From: Cylindrodendrum hubeiense
Lineage: Eukaryota > Ascomycota > Sordariomycetes > Hypocreales > Nectriaceae
Length of the DNA: 64,000 nucleotides
Direction: 5' to 3'
Assembly (NCBI GenBank): GCA_014621425.1
Contig: JAANBB010000004.1
Coordinates: 372,001-436,000 of the forward strand
The notes under the pieces are model-generated. The model was not told the origin of the DNA, did no database searches, and was given only the letters and a program-made list of their open reading frames with translations. Of this stretch, positions 49,523 through 61,545 are shown piece after piece (position 1 is the stretch's first letter; the number at the start of each line of letters is the position of its first letter). A program made the translations under genes and the position numbers.

Positions 49523-52500
49523 ATGCCATCTCTAGTTCAGTATGTGCCTTGCATAATTCGGCATGCCTTCCTAGACATTTTCTTCCCTCTAGGCCTCTAA
49601 CTTAATGATGTAATAGGGATAGAATTCTCATCGCCAATCGCGGTGAGATTTGCGTGCGTGTTTGTCAGGCTGCAAAGGAGCTCTCCCTGCCGTCGATTGC
49701 CATCTATTCTCACGAGGATCGCTATTCGGATTACTATCGAGGTTTGTATGACATTTTGAGCACGCTAGGACATACCTCAGTGCCTTCCGAAATATTGAGC
49801 TGCGCTTACCTACTGGAGTGTAGCCGCGGATGAGGCCCATCTTTTAGGTGAAGCAGGTGAGATCGGACCACTGTATCTAACCCGCGTTTCCTCCCCGCAA
49901 ATACGTGGCCATTAATTTAACCGGTATCCGTTCTATAGCGCGGCATATTTAGATGTTGACCGGATTCTCACCATCGCTAAAAAACATGGGGCGACCATGA
50001 TGTATTTATATCCCCCCCGCTGGTGAGCAAAGAGATACGATAGTTGACGTAGTTTTCAGACATCCTGGCTACGGGTTTCTATCGGAGGACGCACATTTTG
50101 CACGCGCCGTCGAAGACGCCGGATTTACCTGTACTTCCCAATCTTCGCAGATCTGTCAGTTTAATCAGACTTTCTAACAATATTTTGCGCAGTCATTGGG
50201 CCGCCTGCCAACGTCCTCGATGGCTTTGGAAACAAGGTATCGGCTCGAAAGCTTGCGGCGGAATGTGGTGTTCCAATAATTCCGGGACTTGAACATCTTG
50301 TTTTGGATGTTTCGGAGATTGAGAGCTTTCTTTCGAAGTAAGAGTCTGCGCAGACCAAGTGCAAAAAGCGGATGGGCTGATTTTGATTGCTTTAGACACG
50401 GTTACCCCATCATTATCAAACCATCGCACGGTGGTATGAAAGTTCCTATCCCGCAGCGAATGTCACTATTTCCTGACGATCAATCGAAACAGGCGGTGGT
50501 CGCGGACAACGGGTACTCCTTGACGACTCAAACCAGGACATAGAGGCTATCCTTCACGAAGCACGTGCAGAAGCAAAAGACTCATTCGGCATCGATACAG
50601 TATTTGTTGAAAGGTTCTTGTCCAACCCAAAACATGTTGAAGTACAAATCCTGGCAGATCAGCACGGCAACGTCATTCACCTACTCGAGAGGGATTGTAC
50701 AATCCAGCGGAAACATCAAAAGATAATCGAGCTTGCTCCAGCTGTATCCGTACCGAGGCACATACGACAGAAAATGCACGATGCGGCCGTGAGATTAATG
50801 AAACACGTCAAGTACGGTGCGTGTCCATTTGTTCATCTTCTATTTTCGTGGTTTCTTTTTTGAATTAGTCTTCTCACCCATTTTCACACCTCCTATTAGA
50901 ATTCAGTTCAATTCACTGACACTGACATCTTCGATTGGGCAGAAAATGCGGCCACCGTTGAGTTTCTAGTGCAGGATGATGACTTCTACTTTATTGAAGT
51001 CAATCCGCGAATGTAAGTAATTCTGTCAGTGAGTACAGCGACCAACAGCTGGCTGAGCATTGAGATCACGGTCTTCAGACAGGTAGAGCATACAGTGACT
51101 GAGGAGATTCTCGGCATCGATCTAGTCCAAATGCAAATCCGCATTGCCCAAGGCGCATTTCTCGCCGATCTTGGACTGGGCAATGATTGTGTTCTCGAAG
51201 CTCGCGGCACTGCCATTCAGTGCCGAGTGACATGCGAAATGCCGTGGATGGGTAAGCACAGGTGCCAGTATATAGACCGTTTAATTGACCATATCTAGGC
51301 TTTCTCCCAAGCTGCGGGACACTCACGCATTGCCAACTTCCCGTTGGATCAAGCATCCGAATTGACGGATGTAATTTATTCGCGGGCGCTGAGATTACGC
51401 CGTACTATGACCCTTTGTTGTTCAAGTGCATCGTGAAGGGAAATGACTTGGAAGCCGCGAGTATTAAAATGCTCAATGCGCTAAATTCAAGCCATATCGA
51501 CGGTGTAGATACCAATATACATCTGTTGCGTGGTATCCTGAAAGATTCGCGATTCGTCAAACAGGAGTTTTTCACACGATCGCTAGACGACGATGTGCTC
51601 TCAACGAAGCTCAAGGAGCCAACCGAAGATCCTACTTCTCAAAAGCTCATTTCTTTTTTCGCAGAGAGCCTAGTCAATGGGACCCAAATCCAGGGCCAGA
51701 TTGTGAGTGAAATATCATGTCAGCAACATCATTGAGGAGGTGCATCTGACCATCTCATGCAGGGCAAACCAGCATCTCTTCAAGAAATTGAATGGCCACG
51801 GTTAAAGCACCACAAATTACAAAGACACATCCGGAACGACTTGCATTTTCTTGAAGGTTGGCGCAAGATTCTCCAAACTGAGGGTCCAAAAGGTTTTGCC
51901 TCCCAAGTTCGAAAGCATCCACGTGTTCTCCTCACAGACACGACTTGGCGAGATGCTCAACAATCTCTTCTGGCGACACGCATTCGCACCATAGACTTTG
52001 CTAATATTGCACCCGACACTAACCTTGCGTATGGGAAAGCTTATAGCCTCGAATGCTGGGGAGGAGCAACATTCGACGTGGCCTTGAGATTCCTGCATGA
52101 GGACCCGTGGAAACGGTTGGTAAGGATCATAATTCCCGCCACGCAAAATGATTTGTGGAGGCAAAACTTCCCAACGCGGGATTTAATGCTGAAACTATTC
52201 TGACGCTACTCGCAGGTAACTCTTCGCAGACTCGTCCCTGACGTGCCGTTCCAGATGTTACTGCGCAGTGTCAGCGGTCTTGCCTACTCTGCGTAAGTTC
52301 GCCACAGTCAACCATAGCACCAGTCACTCACGCACATGCTAGGGTCCCACATAATTTTCTTAAGTTTTTTGTTTCCCAAGCGGTGAAAAACGGCATTGAC
52401 ATTATCAGAGTCTTTGATGGATTGAATGATATAGCTAATCTTTCGGTCGCCATTGACGCGTGTTTATGCGCTGGCGCGGTGGTCGAAGCTGCCATTTTAT

Positions 52501-54210
52501 ACACGGGAGATATTATGAATCCAGGTTGCAAGTACTCGCTTGAATACTACGTTGACCTGACTGATTCTCTGGTCAAGACGGGAGCACATGTAATTGCAAT
52601 CAAATCAATGTCAGGGGTGATGAAACCTCAAGCGGCAAGGCTATTGGTTTCGACAATTCGATCCCGTCACATCGACATCCCAATCCATGTGCACACACAC
52701 GATGCAGCAGGTGTGTATAAATTAATTTCAGGCTTAAAACATGGGGATGCTAACAGACGGCGTACAGGGACAGGCGTAGCGACCATGCTAGCGTGTGTCG
52801 ATGCAGGCGCTGATATAATCGATGGCGCAACGGATAGTATGTCCGGCACGACCTCTCAACCCGCCATGAGTGCCCTTATCTCTAGCCTTATGGGCAAAAA
52901 GGAAGAACCAGAAGTCTATATCGATGATGTCTGTGCCATCGACAGCTATTGGGCACAGCTCCGTTTGTTGTACGCTGGCTTCGATGCCAAGCTGTCGGGG
53001 ACAGACCCGGACGTATATCTTCATGAGATCCCAGGTATGCCCACACATGATTTCCCCGATCTCGAGATTCCAGGTCGCTTACACATGTAGTTAGGCGGTC
53101 AGCTCACTAACTTGATGTTTCAAGCCCGCGAGCTCGGACTAAGTAGCCAATGGAAGGAAACCAAAGCGGCCTTTGTCGCTGCGAATTACCTGCTCGGCGA
53201 TATCATCAAAGCGACACCCACCTCGAAAGCCGTTGCTGACTTGGCGCAATTCATGGTCAATTCCGAACTTGGTTACGATGACGTCCTCGCCCGCGCTGAC
53301 TCGCTCGATTTTCCAGACTCTGTCATCGACTTCTTTGTAGGTTTGATGGGCCAGCCTTTTGATGGGTTTCCAGAGCCTCTTCGTACCCGGGTCTTGATCC
53401 GCGCCGGTCGAGCAAAGATGAACGGACAAGCCTCCAGTCAACTTGTTGAAGTTGTATTGGAGAGTGTTCGGCAGCAATTGACGGATAAATATGGTGACAC
53501 AATCACCGAGACGGACATATGTAGCCACATCATGTTTCCCGACGTCTTCGCTCAGTACCGCGGATACCTGGCACGATTTGGTGATGTGAGCCTGCTTCCT
53601 ACTCGGCAGGTGCTCGTGCCGCCGAAGGTCGGCGAGGAAATGGCATGTCCAATCTCAGAAGGCCGGATCGTGCGGGTACAGCTGTTGGCAGTGCAGCCAC
53701 TAGTCGAGGGTGCAGACGTCTCACCAGAGCGCACTGTATTCTTCCGCATCAATGGCCAGTATCGGCAGGCCACAGTGTATGACTTGGCGGGTAAGTTTCT
53801 TCTTCTCTTCTATTGCCCTAGCTACGGATTCTGGCAACTTGGCTGCTATGGAAACCTCGCATGAATGAGCTTTTTTTTGGTGTGTTGACTTACGGCTGAT
53901 GGTCTTGTTTTATTTCCTAGTTCAAAATCGATCAAAACACCGGCAAGCCGATCCCAGTCAACCTTCACAAATGGCCTGCCCGTTCTCTGGTACGGTGTCG
54001 GCAATTCTCAAACACTGTGGGACGCATGTCTCACAAGGGGATGTGGTTTTGTCAATCTCTGCGATGAAAATGATTATCAATGTCAGCGCTCCGTCTGATG
54101 GTATTCTAAGTAACATGGATGCCAAAGTGGGCGACTCTTTCGAAAAGGGAGACTTACTGTTTGAGATGTCGAGCTCACATCAATGTGTTTCTGTTAAGCG
54201 GCGCGGTTGA
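49523..54210 (+). CDS. Pyruvate carboxylase paralogue, 17 exons, 1177 aa
   Basis: Biotin enzyme making oxaloacetate from pyruvate, bicarbonate and ATP. Exons: 49523-49539, 49617-49741, 49824-49872, 49939-50001, 50060-50130, 50193-50337, 50396-50433, 50493-50816, 50943-51012, 51079-51251, 51299-51702, 51763-52119, 52216-52292, 52343-52710, 52768-53034, 53095-53790, 53921-54210. All 16 introns have GT..AG ends and keep phase, giving the family's normal length. Biotin carboxylase: [29 protein letters not shown] (about 168), NPRIQVEH (about 300). Carboxyltransferase: [11 protein letters not shown] (D557), K725 in IKSMSG (family IKDMAG), HVHTHDAAG (H755, H757). Biotinyl domain: AMKM, K1131. No transit peptide, so cytosolic. 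Odd points are unusual intron density, VPHNF where the family has LPDNA, and its seat beside an NRPS; probably a specialised extra copy. Confidence 0.93.
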
Positions 54211-54843
54211 GCGAAAGGAGCAGCAGTTACAATCCTCCGGGGGGCTGGCAAAAAATAGAGGCAGGGAGATGAGCCGAATACGACGTTGGCTGTCGCAGCC
54301 TCCCTGGCTGACACCCCGGAATGCCCCGGAAAGGACAGCTCGCATTCGACCGAGGTAAACAAATGGTGGAACACAATAGCACGACCAGAAGATCTAGAAG
54401 GGTAGGTTAGACTGGATAGTATTGTATTCATCCTAAACCACGTATCCAGACACAATGATGTACTTCTCAGCTGGTAGAGGTTTTGGCCTTGGCTCCCTTT
54501 GCATTGGTTAAGTACTCGTATCTTCGTAACCAGTGAGTGCTGGGTGAAATTGCGCAATTGGCAGCCGCGCACGTGATGGTGGACCTGTCATCCAAGTCAG
54601 TTCTTCAATTCGAAATTCGCAGCTGCCTGAACATCGTTGACGCAACGCCGCGCGTCACTCTCTTCGTCTTGATCGTCGGTCTGATTCCATTAATGCGTGT
54701 TTGCGCTCTTCTTCTCCCCTTCCAGCGAGCTTTCGGCCACCCACCTCTTCTTAGCATTGGACGGATTGAAGTGAACACCTCCCTTGGCACGCTGTCTCCT
54801 CGGCTTTGTTGTTCATCTTCGTCGTGAGATCGCATAAATCGCC
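54211..54843. other. Intergenic, about 0.63 kb
   Basis: Terminator of the carboxylase and promoter of the downstream MFS gene. No gene seen. Confidence 0.4.
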
Positions 54844-56445
54844 ATGACTTCCACAATCGATATCAATAGCCACGACGAATCCCGCCATGTCTCTGAGTCG
54901 TCACCGCTACTCCAAAGTAGCACCCAAGCCGCTTTAGATGCGTCTGTCCACTCAGACCCATCACACAGCATACCTCGGGCGCTCAAGCGGCGCACCGTCG
55001 TGCTCCTATGCGTATTTGCCTTCACTATGATGCTGGGCGACAATCTCCAGCCAGCAGCCCTCATTCAAATCTTTGAAGATTCCATCTGCAACGACTACTA
55101 CAGTACACACCCGTGGACTCCGGTCTCAAACACCATGGCCGCTCCAAATGCGCCGCTGGCTGATCGATGCAAAGCCCAGGCGGTGCAGAAAGAGCTGGCA
55201 CTAGTGCGCGGCTTCCAGCAACTGGTTCCCATCTTCGCTGCCCTACTATGCACCGTTCCGTATGGCCTATTAGCGGAACGCATCGGGCGGAGGCGCATCC
55301 TCATCCTGAGCGGTGCCGGCGTCTTCGCCTCACTTTCCTGGGTGCTTGCTGTGTGCTATTGGCGATTTGTCTCGATCCGCTGGGTTTGGCTTTCGGGTAT
55401 CTTTCTCTTCATCGGCGGCGGCGATGCTGTCACCTCCAGCGCCGTCCATGTCATGGTAACTGACGTCACTGACTCTGCCGAACGCGCCCAAATCTTCTTA
55501 TACCTCCACGCGGCAGATGTTATTTCAGGGTTCTTTGGGCCAGCCATCAGCGGTGCTTTGATGGAGAAAGAGTATACATGGACTGTCTTGATATTTGCCG
55601 AGGTCGTCCTCTTCTCTGGCACATTTGTTCTTACACAGTTCATTCCGGAAACCTTGAACTTGCGAAGGAAATTTTCTGGCAGCCGACATCCAACGTCCGA
55701 GCCTACGTCTCCGCAAACTGTAGGCTCCGTTTCAAGGCGCTCGCTGTCCCCAAGCTCCCCCAAGATCTCGACATCTATCGCTGCTGGAGTTTCTGACCTG
55801 CTGAATCCTCTACTAAGTGTGCTGGCTTCAAACCGACAAGCCTTGTTGCTCCTCGGTATTTTTGCCCCTCAAACAACTGCGCGAGATCTCTTCACTATGA
55901 TCGGACTGCAATACTCTAATGCCAAATTTTCCCTTTCCTACGCGCGGGGTAATGTGCTACTCTCTCTCTTTCAAGGCGCGCAAGGGTTATTCGTTCTTGT
56001 GCTCCTGCCGTTGGTCACCCACCTCATCGCTGACCCACGCGGCTGGACCGCTTGGGAACGGGATCGCATATACGCCATCACTTCTATAGCTGCAACAACA
56101 TCCGGTCTAATGGTTATAGCTTTTGCGCCAGTTTTAGTAATTGAGGCTGTCGGCTTGCTGCTGGTGGCACTCGGTAGTTGCACAACAGGGTTACTGATGA
56201 GTTTATTGGGCGAAGCTGTGAAGCCGAGCCAAGTGAGTGCTACGTACAGCGCGGCACTAATGCTGAGTATCATATCGCGGAGTGTATCGGGACCGGTAGT
56301 AAATGGACTGTTAGTAAAGGGCCTAGACCTAGGATGGAATTGGACAGGTCTTCCTTTTGCTGCCATGGCAATATCAATGGGACTAGTGTTGGTAGTAAGC
56401 TGGTTCATTAAGAACGAGATGCATAACCGCTCAAATAAAGAGTAA
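54844..56445 (+). CDS. MFS transporter, SLC46/proton-coupled-folate-like, 533 aa
   Basis: Intronless 12-helix transporter. Features are a Ser-rich cytosolic N-tail (SESSPLLQSS), helix 1 RRTVVLLCVFAFTMMLGDN, a long first extracellular loop with CNDYY..DRC, motif A as LAERIGRRRILI, IFLFIGGGDAV in helix 4 and a central loop rich in Ser/Pro (HPTSEPTSPQTVGSVSRRS). The extended first loop with paired cysteines is typical of the fungal relatives of SLC46 carriers, often found in secondary-metabolite loci. Same strand as the carboxylase, 630 nt apart. It could serve product efflux or precursor uptake for the NRPS cluster; no direct evidence. Confidence 0.9.
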   Translation: MTSTIDINSHDESRHVSESSPLLQSSTQAALDASVHSDPSHSIPRALKRRTVVLLCVFAFTMMLGDNLQPAALIQIFEDSICNDYYSTHPWTPVSNTMAAPNAPLADRCKAQAVQKELALVRGFQQLVPIFAALLCTVPYGLLAERIGRRRILILSGAGVFASLSWVLAVCYWRFVSIRWVWLSGIFLFIGGGDAVTSSAVHVMVTDVTDSAERAQIFLYLHAADVISGFFGPAISGALMEKEYTWTVLIFAEVVLFSGTFVLTQFIPETLNLRRKFSGSRHPTSEPTSPQTVGSVSRRSLSPSSPKISTSIAAGVSDLLNPLLSVLASNRQALLLLGIFAPQTTARDLFTMIGLQYSNAKFSLSYARGNVLLSLFQGAQGLFVLVLLPLVTHLIADPRGWTAWERDRIYAITSIAATTSGLMVIAFAPVLVIEAVGLLLVALGSCTTGLLMSLLGEAVKPSQVSATYSAALMLSIISRSVSGPVVNGLLVKGLDLGWNWTGLPFAAMAISMGLVLVVSWFIKNEMHNRSNKE

Positions 56446-57824
56446 TGATAATATAGGCTCATATTATACATATCTACTATTTCAGATTTGAGACACAATT
56501 AACATTGATAAATATACTTAATGAATTACACGGAATGGGAAGAATAAGAACGTTCAATAACGTATGTATGGCTATATGTATCAAGGAACAAATACGAGTT
56601 GGATATGAGCTTGACCTTCAAAAGTTCAGCTTCTTCTGTTTAACTTTCAGAAGACTTCGAATGGAGTTGTCCTCGTCGGCACGTATACGACTAATAACCC
56701 AGCCGGACTCTCCACATTGTCTCCTTAGCCCTAAACATATCAAGAGTCTTCAGTATTGTCGATCTCAGTTAAGTGAAATAAAACCGCTTTCAAATCTGAA
56801 GACGGATCTTTCCGTTCCATCGCTCTCTTTTTATTGGATATCTAAGTAAGACTTGACAGCATTGCATAAACACAAACACATGGTGTTCTTTTCATTCTTA
56901 GGCCCAGGTTAACCGATATCACCACATTTAATTCTCAACAGTTTTTCTCCGTTATTTAACAAATTTATTTCTTACTATATGATAATATACTCTATGTATT
57001 GGGGTTATCAATTGCTTGCGCAATAGGTGTTGTTGTGATTCTATTGCCTGAATTTTGGTGGAGATCAATTCTACTACCCTAAAGCTAGTATTTGTGGCTG
57101 GTGGGTGTGGTTTTTCATACCCATCACACAAGATGCCAAGATCCTTTGAACAGGGTAATGTGTCGTAATTACGGCACCGATAGTGGAGTTAATTATACTA
57201 AAGTAGGTCTAGCGATGCACTTAACTTAATTAAGATCCTGTCCCCACACCCTACTGTGATTACACTAATCCCTTCAAGCCAGTTAGGCCCTTATTGGATT
57301 GTCTAGGCTAATATTATCCAGTGCGATCAATAAGCTAACTTAGCAGCTTCAATTCAACTCGGACCGCCCTACCAATTTAATCGGGCTGCTGACTTTTCGA
57401 CCCGACAGGGGGCGTGAGTTGAATTGAGTTGTTGGCCGCGTTGGTCTCGTCAACCCACATAAGCCTCTGGCATTGCCATTTCGTATTTATGCCGCTAGCA
57501 GGGGCACCTCTCAGCTGGTGACAGGGGCACCCCTCAGTCTGTACATCTCTACATCTGTACTACGTGGTAGGTTGTTGGTTGGCACTCCTTAGTCGAATGT
57601 TGAGCGATTTGTTGGCTGTTAATCCTCGATAAAACTGTGCCTTTCTCTGCATTCTTTATTAATCCTTTACTAGCACTGTCTATTTATTATTTTGCTCTGC
57701 CACTTTAAATTTAAAGGTTGCTCAGCACTAATGCAGAGGACGACGGATGTAGGAACAGAGGCTGACTAGACTTGTGCATTTAGCACCGAGTTACTCTGAT
57801 TTATTACGCCCGGATCATTTCAAG
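56446..57824. other. Intergenic, AT-rich, about 1.4 kb
   Basis: Visibly AT-rich with TTAATTA-type runs; contains copy B of the dispersed repeat. No supported gene. May be transposon-derived DNA worn by mutation. Confidence 0.45.
57035..57112. repeat. Dispersed repeat, copy B
   Basis: Aligns in the same orientation with 21628-21707 over its whole length, with a small gap. The similarity may continue at ACAAGATGC further right in both copies. Confidence 0.65.
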
Positions 57825-59828
57825 ATGTCCCATCATGCACGAAGTAATTTGCATGACCCAACAGTCAGACGCAAGCCTGTCGCCTATACCAGGGTTAATA
57901 CAACCAAATCGACGGATCCGCCCCAGCCTTACTCGCCTACAGAAGAGGTCAAGACCGCCCAATGGCGAGTTGGGTGGCAAACACCTGCCAAGATGCTCGG
58001 TTTCCTTGCGCTTGGAATCATCTCAGCCCTTGGCCATCACCTGTACTATTCATCTCTCGACTCAACCCCTGTGAGAGCTCGAGAAGATGGTGCCCAAACT
58101 TGGACAACGCAGGAGTGGATTTCGAGGTATGGCATTGCACTCGCATTCACCACCAAAACCTTCCTCGCATGCGCTGTGGCTATTGCATATAAGCAGCGCA
58201 TTTGGACCAACTTCCGCCGGCGACCGTACTCCGTGTCTGGCATCAATGCTATATATGATGCCACGACCGATATCCTATCTTTCATGAACTGGGAATTCAT
58301 TTGGAAAGCCAAAATGGCCACCTTTCTTGCAGCTTTGACATGGTAAGCGCCTGGTCCGATATGACTTTGTACCATCTACTCACAAACAATCCAGGACGAT
58401 TCCGCTCTCTGCCCTCATCACTCCATCGTCCCTTCTTGTTACCTTGAAAAGTCAGGAATTTCAAAGACAAATGGCCGTTCCGACATTAGAATTTGACAAC
58501 AGCTCGTCATACAGGTTTGAAGGAATGGCTGGCGATGTTTCTCCCCTCTTGATGAGAGTCACTTCAGCGATGGCATCCAGTGGGGAGATCTTGCCCTTGG
58601 CTCTGAAGGCATTGAATACATCATATACTTTGCAATTCGACGGCCCATCTTTAAAGTGCGATAATGCCACCGGCTTTATGCTTGACTTCATTACCACTGT
58701 TCATGGGGAAGCGACCAACATCGTTGGTGGTAACTCGGGTGGCCAAGCGATCTATCTGTCTATCACAGCTGATTCTAGCTATCTGGATCTCACTTCTACA
58801 GAAACAAACTACCTTAACATGTCAGCGTGGAATTTCTCCGCGATGATCGAAGAATGTGTGCAAGGTCGTGGAGCATGCCCATATCAACCTCAACCTGACG
58901 GGCATCCTGGTTCCTTCCCGTTATTAGTGCGCCTCCACGATCAAAGTCTGGTATGCTATGTTCAGAATACCACTTACGATATTCCATTCAGCTCTTCAGA
59001 CACCACCCAAGTCATTGCTGTTGAGCATCCGTATGACTTTAAATGGATAGGCCCAGCCAATCTCACGAACAGTGATTCAGCTTACGTCGCAGCTGCTCAA
59101 GCTTTAGCGAATCTACTGAACGGCGCTATCAGCCAGCCTAGGTCTGGCGGCAGTTCTCATCAAAATAATCTCCTTGCAGTGAGCATAAAGACGATTGGTA
59201 CCAGTATCATGCAAACCACATTAATTGGAACTATCAACCCATCAACCACAGGCGAACGGGGTGGGGATCTTCCATCATTTTCGGAAGAGGATCAAGAATT
59301 AGCTCGGGGCTTGCCAATTGGGCGCTTAATCGAAGAATTGTCAAGAAACCAGACTCTGAGTCTTTTCAGTTCACCTAGGTTCTGGTGAGTCACAAAACCT
59401 TTACTGCCGTAAATTGTTGCTAATGAAGTTTTAGGGCAGAGACTGACAAGTGGGCAAACAAAAATGTGACCCAGACCTTGTTTATAAATGTATGGGAGTA
59501 CCGAATGCGGAATCTATGGCTTTCGAACGGCCTGGCAATTCTGGGCGCAAGTTTCGGTGTTCTCGTTGGCCTTTATTCTGTACGCCAGAATGGTGTAAGC
59601 CACAATACGAGCTTTTGTGATATCATGGCAATGACACGAAACGGAACTCTAGATGAGCTCACCAAAAGATCATCCCTCGGAGGCGATACAGGTGCTAAAG
59701 AGCTCCGACAGACGAAGTTATTATTTGGTGTTTTAAATGGTAATGGAAATGCGGCTGTTGCCCCTCGAGCAGCATTTGGTATTCCAACAGAGATATCCCA
59801 GTTGCAGAAAGGTCAGGCAGTTATGTAA
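57825..59828 (+). CDS. DUF3176 fungal membrane protein, 633 aa
   Basis: Three exons (57825-58342, 58395-59384, 59435-59828); both introns split Trp codons and keep phase. Layout is a cytosolic N-tail, hydrophobic helix KMLGFLALGIISALGHHLYY, a second helix (IALAFTTKTFLACAVAIAY), the family-typical RRPYSVSGINAIYDATTDILSF followed by a third helix, then a large extracellular region of about 300 residues with many N-glycosylation sequons (NSS, NTS, NAT, NMS, NFS, NTT, NLT, NQT). Near the end, NGLAILGASFGVLVGLYSV is the last helix and the tail is cytosolic. Family members are common in filamentous ascomycetes and have no assigned function. The frame begins 17 codons earlier with GTG; the ATG at 57825 is the first usable start. 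Confidence 0.88.
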
Positions 59829-60600
59829 GAAATTAAGAACTGGAGTCTGAAAATCGGTCTTTGGCTACTAGGTCAAGTTGACCAGGTTAATCGGTCAGTT
59901 AGATAATGAGTAGCTCATAAACAATTCAGCTCATCATACTATTCACTTCAGAGTTCAATGGCGGTTTGTGCATTTTCAATGTCAGTGTCAATGAAAAATA
60001 CCATACCAGACCAACATGTCCAATTCCGTACAACCAAGGACAACAACCTATAACCCTCGCGAAATTAAATATACTATCGCAGCCTTGAATTTCTTAAGAC
60101 TGGTATAGATCCTGGATAATAGTATAAAAATAATTCCATCCCTGACTCTCTGGGTAACTGAAAATAAAACACGTGAAAGTAAACAGTATTAAAGGGTTGA
60201 AATATGATAATTTCATAATGAAATTGTTCCACACAATATCTGAAATAGTTCTGCCCTCGGCTGCATGTATATAAAGGCTATCTCCTATACAATAGCTTAA
60301 ACTCGGTCTCTCAAGCCAGCCTAGGGGCCAGATCATCCTGAATTGGAGGCTTTTATATATCAGAATAATTTTTCGATATCAAGGTTGAATCTAGGATCAT
60401 GAGGTTTTCTCATACTTGGCCGCTCTGAAAGCGATGCGTGCCCGATGTCTTCCTGCAGCCACTGGTTCCTTCATCTAACCGAATTCACTCAGTTATCTCA
60501 ACCACAATTTACACGCCTTGGCTAGAATCTTTATCCTCTTGGGGCAAGACGATGTACTAGGCTGATATCTACAGCTTCAAGAATATAGGTATAGGGTAGC

Positions 60601-60894
60601 TGTAACGCCCGGAGCCGGCTAATAATAGCCCAGACCCGCAGCTTGAGATCGTAGGAGTGAAATCCCTCCATGCGAGCCGAGATTTCGATTCCCTTCGTTT
60701 TCTATCTAACAATTAAATAGCCTATTTGACTTATTAATTCGTGCCCGGTATCCGTCAATGGATATCCAGGGCGCAGCCCAGCGACTGCAATAGCAGTTGA
60801 TTTTCAAGAGAACCAGGAGGAAACCGGGTTCAAAGCTGCTGTGCAGCCTGGTGCGCCGCGAACCCAGAGTCGCAACCGGAGCCCGGCGGCTACA
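60601..60894. mobile_element. Possible solo LTR
   Basis: A 294-nt segment of different, GC-richer texture. It starts TGTAACGCCCGGAGCC and ends GGAGCCCGGCGGCTACA, so the ends are TG..CA and nearly inverted copies of each other, as in Ty3-type LTRs. The flanking five bases (GTAGC / CCGAA) do not match, so no target duplication is seen. Confidence 0.35.
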
Positions 60895-61129
60895 CCGAAG
60901 AAAATAAGAGACAAAGGAAAGGGGAAAAGAGTAAACTTTTGAGGTTCTGGGGTCGAAGCAGCCGTGACCGCAACTTCCGGGGGTTCATGAGTTCCTAGCG
61001 ATGATGGGGGTAGATGTCCTGGAAGAAAGCTGCTGCCTCTATCATCGCGATGAACTCGCCACAGTCTTGTCCTCTAACCCGTCTGATCTTCAGCTTCATG
61101 AAAGGTCCCAACCTTATCCGCTGACAACG

Positions 61130-61545
61130 ATTAACCTTACGACAACCGCCACCTGAGCGAGTGGTGTCCGACCTTTGTTGTCCTTGGCGTTCGGGTTGAC
61201 GCTGTCCATAGCGAGTAGTGGCTCCACCACCGCTGCAGGCTCTCGAATTTCCTTCCACCATTTCCCCTCTCCCAGCACGTCCCAAGACAGCGGTGTCTGA
61301 CCATCGTTATCCCTGGAGCTCGTGCCGTCCCTCCCGAGCAGTAGCTCCATCACTGCTTCATACCCGTTCTCTGCTGCCCGAAAAAGTGGTGTTCGACCGT
61401 CACTGCCCTTGGAGCTCGGGTCAACGCTGTTCTCCGCAAGCAGCAGTAGTGTTATGTCACCTGCCCATCCTGGGCCGCCGGAAGCAGAGCGGTCTTTCCG
61501 TCTTGATCCTTCACGCAGATAAGCTGGGGTTATGGTGAGCCACTA
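61130..61545 (-). pseudogene. Ankyrin-repeat gene fragment with frameshift
   Basis: Minus-strand text gives successive ankyrin repeats: KDQDGKTALLPAAQDG, then after a one-base frame change LLLLAENSVDPSSKGSDGRT, PLFRAAENGYEAVMELLLGR, SRDNDGQTPLSW, and EPLLAMDSVNPNAKDNKGRT. The frame break at about 61455-61465 and stops at both ends make it non-functional as it stands, unless the break is a sequencing error. A 3' neighbouring exon is not evident. Confidence 0.65.

Noticed and set aside
60896..60940. Purine-rich tract next to the possible LTR, considered as a polypurine tract
   Set aside because: It lies on the wrong side of the candidate LTR for a plus-strand element and is pyrimidine-rich on the minus strand.
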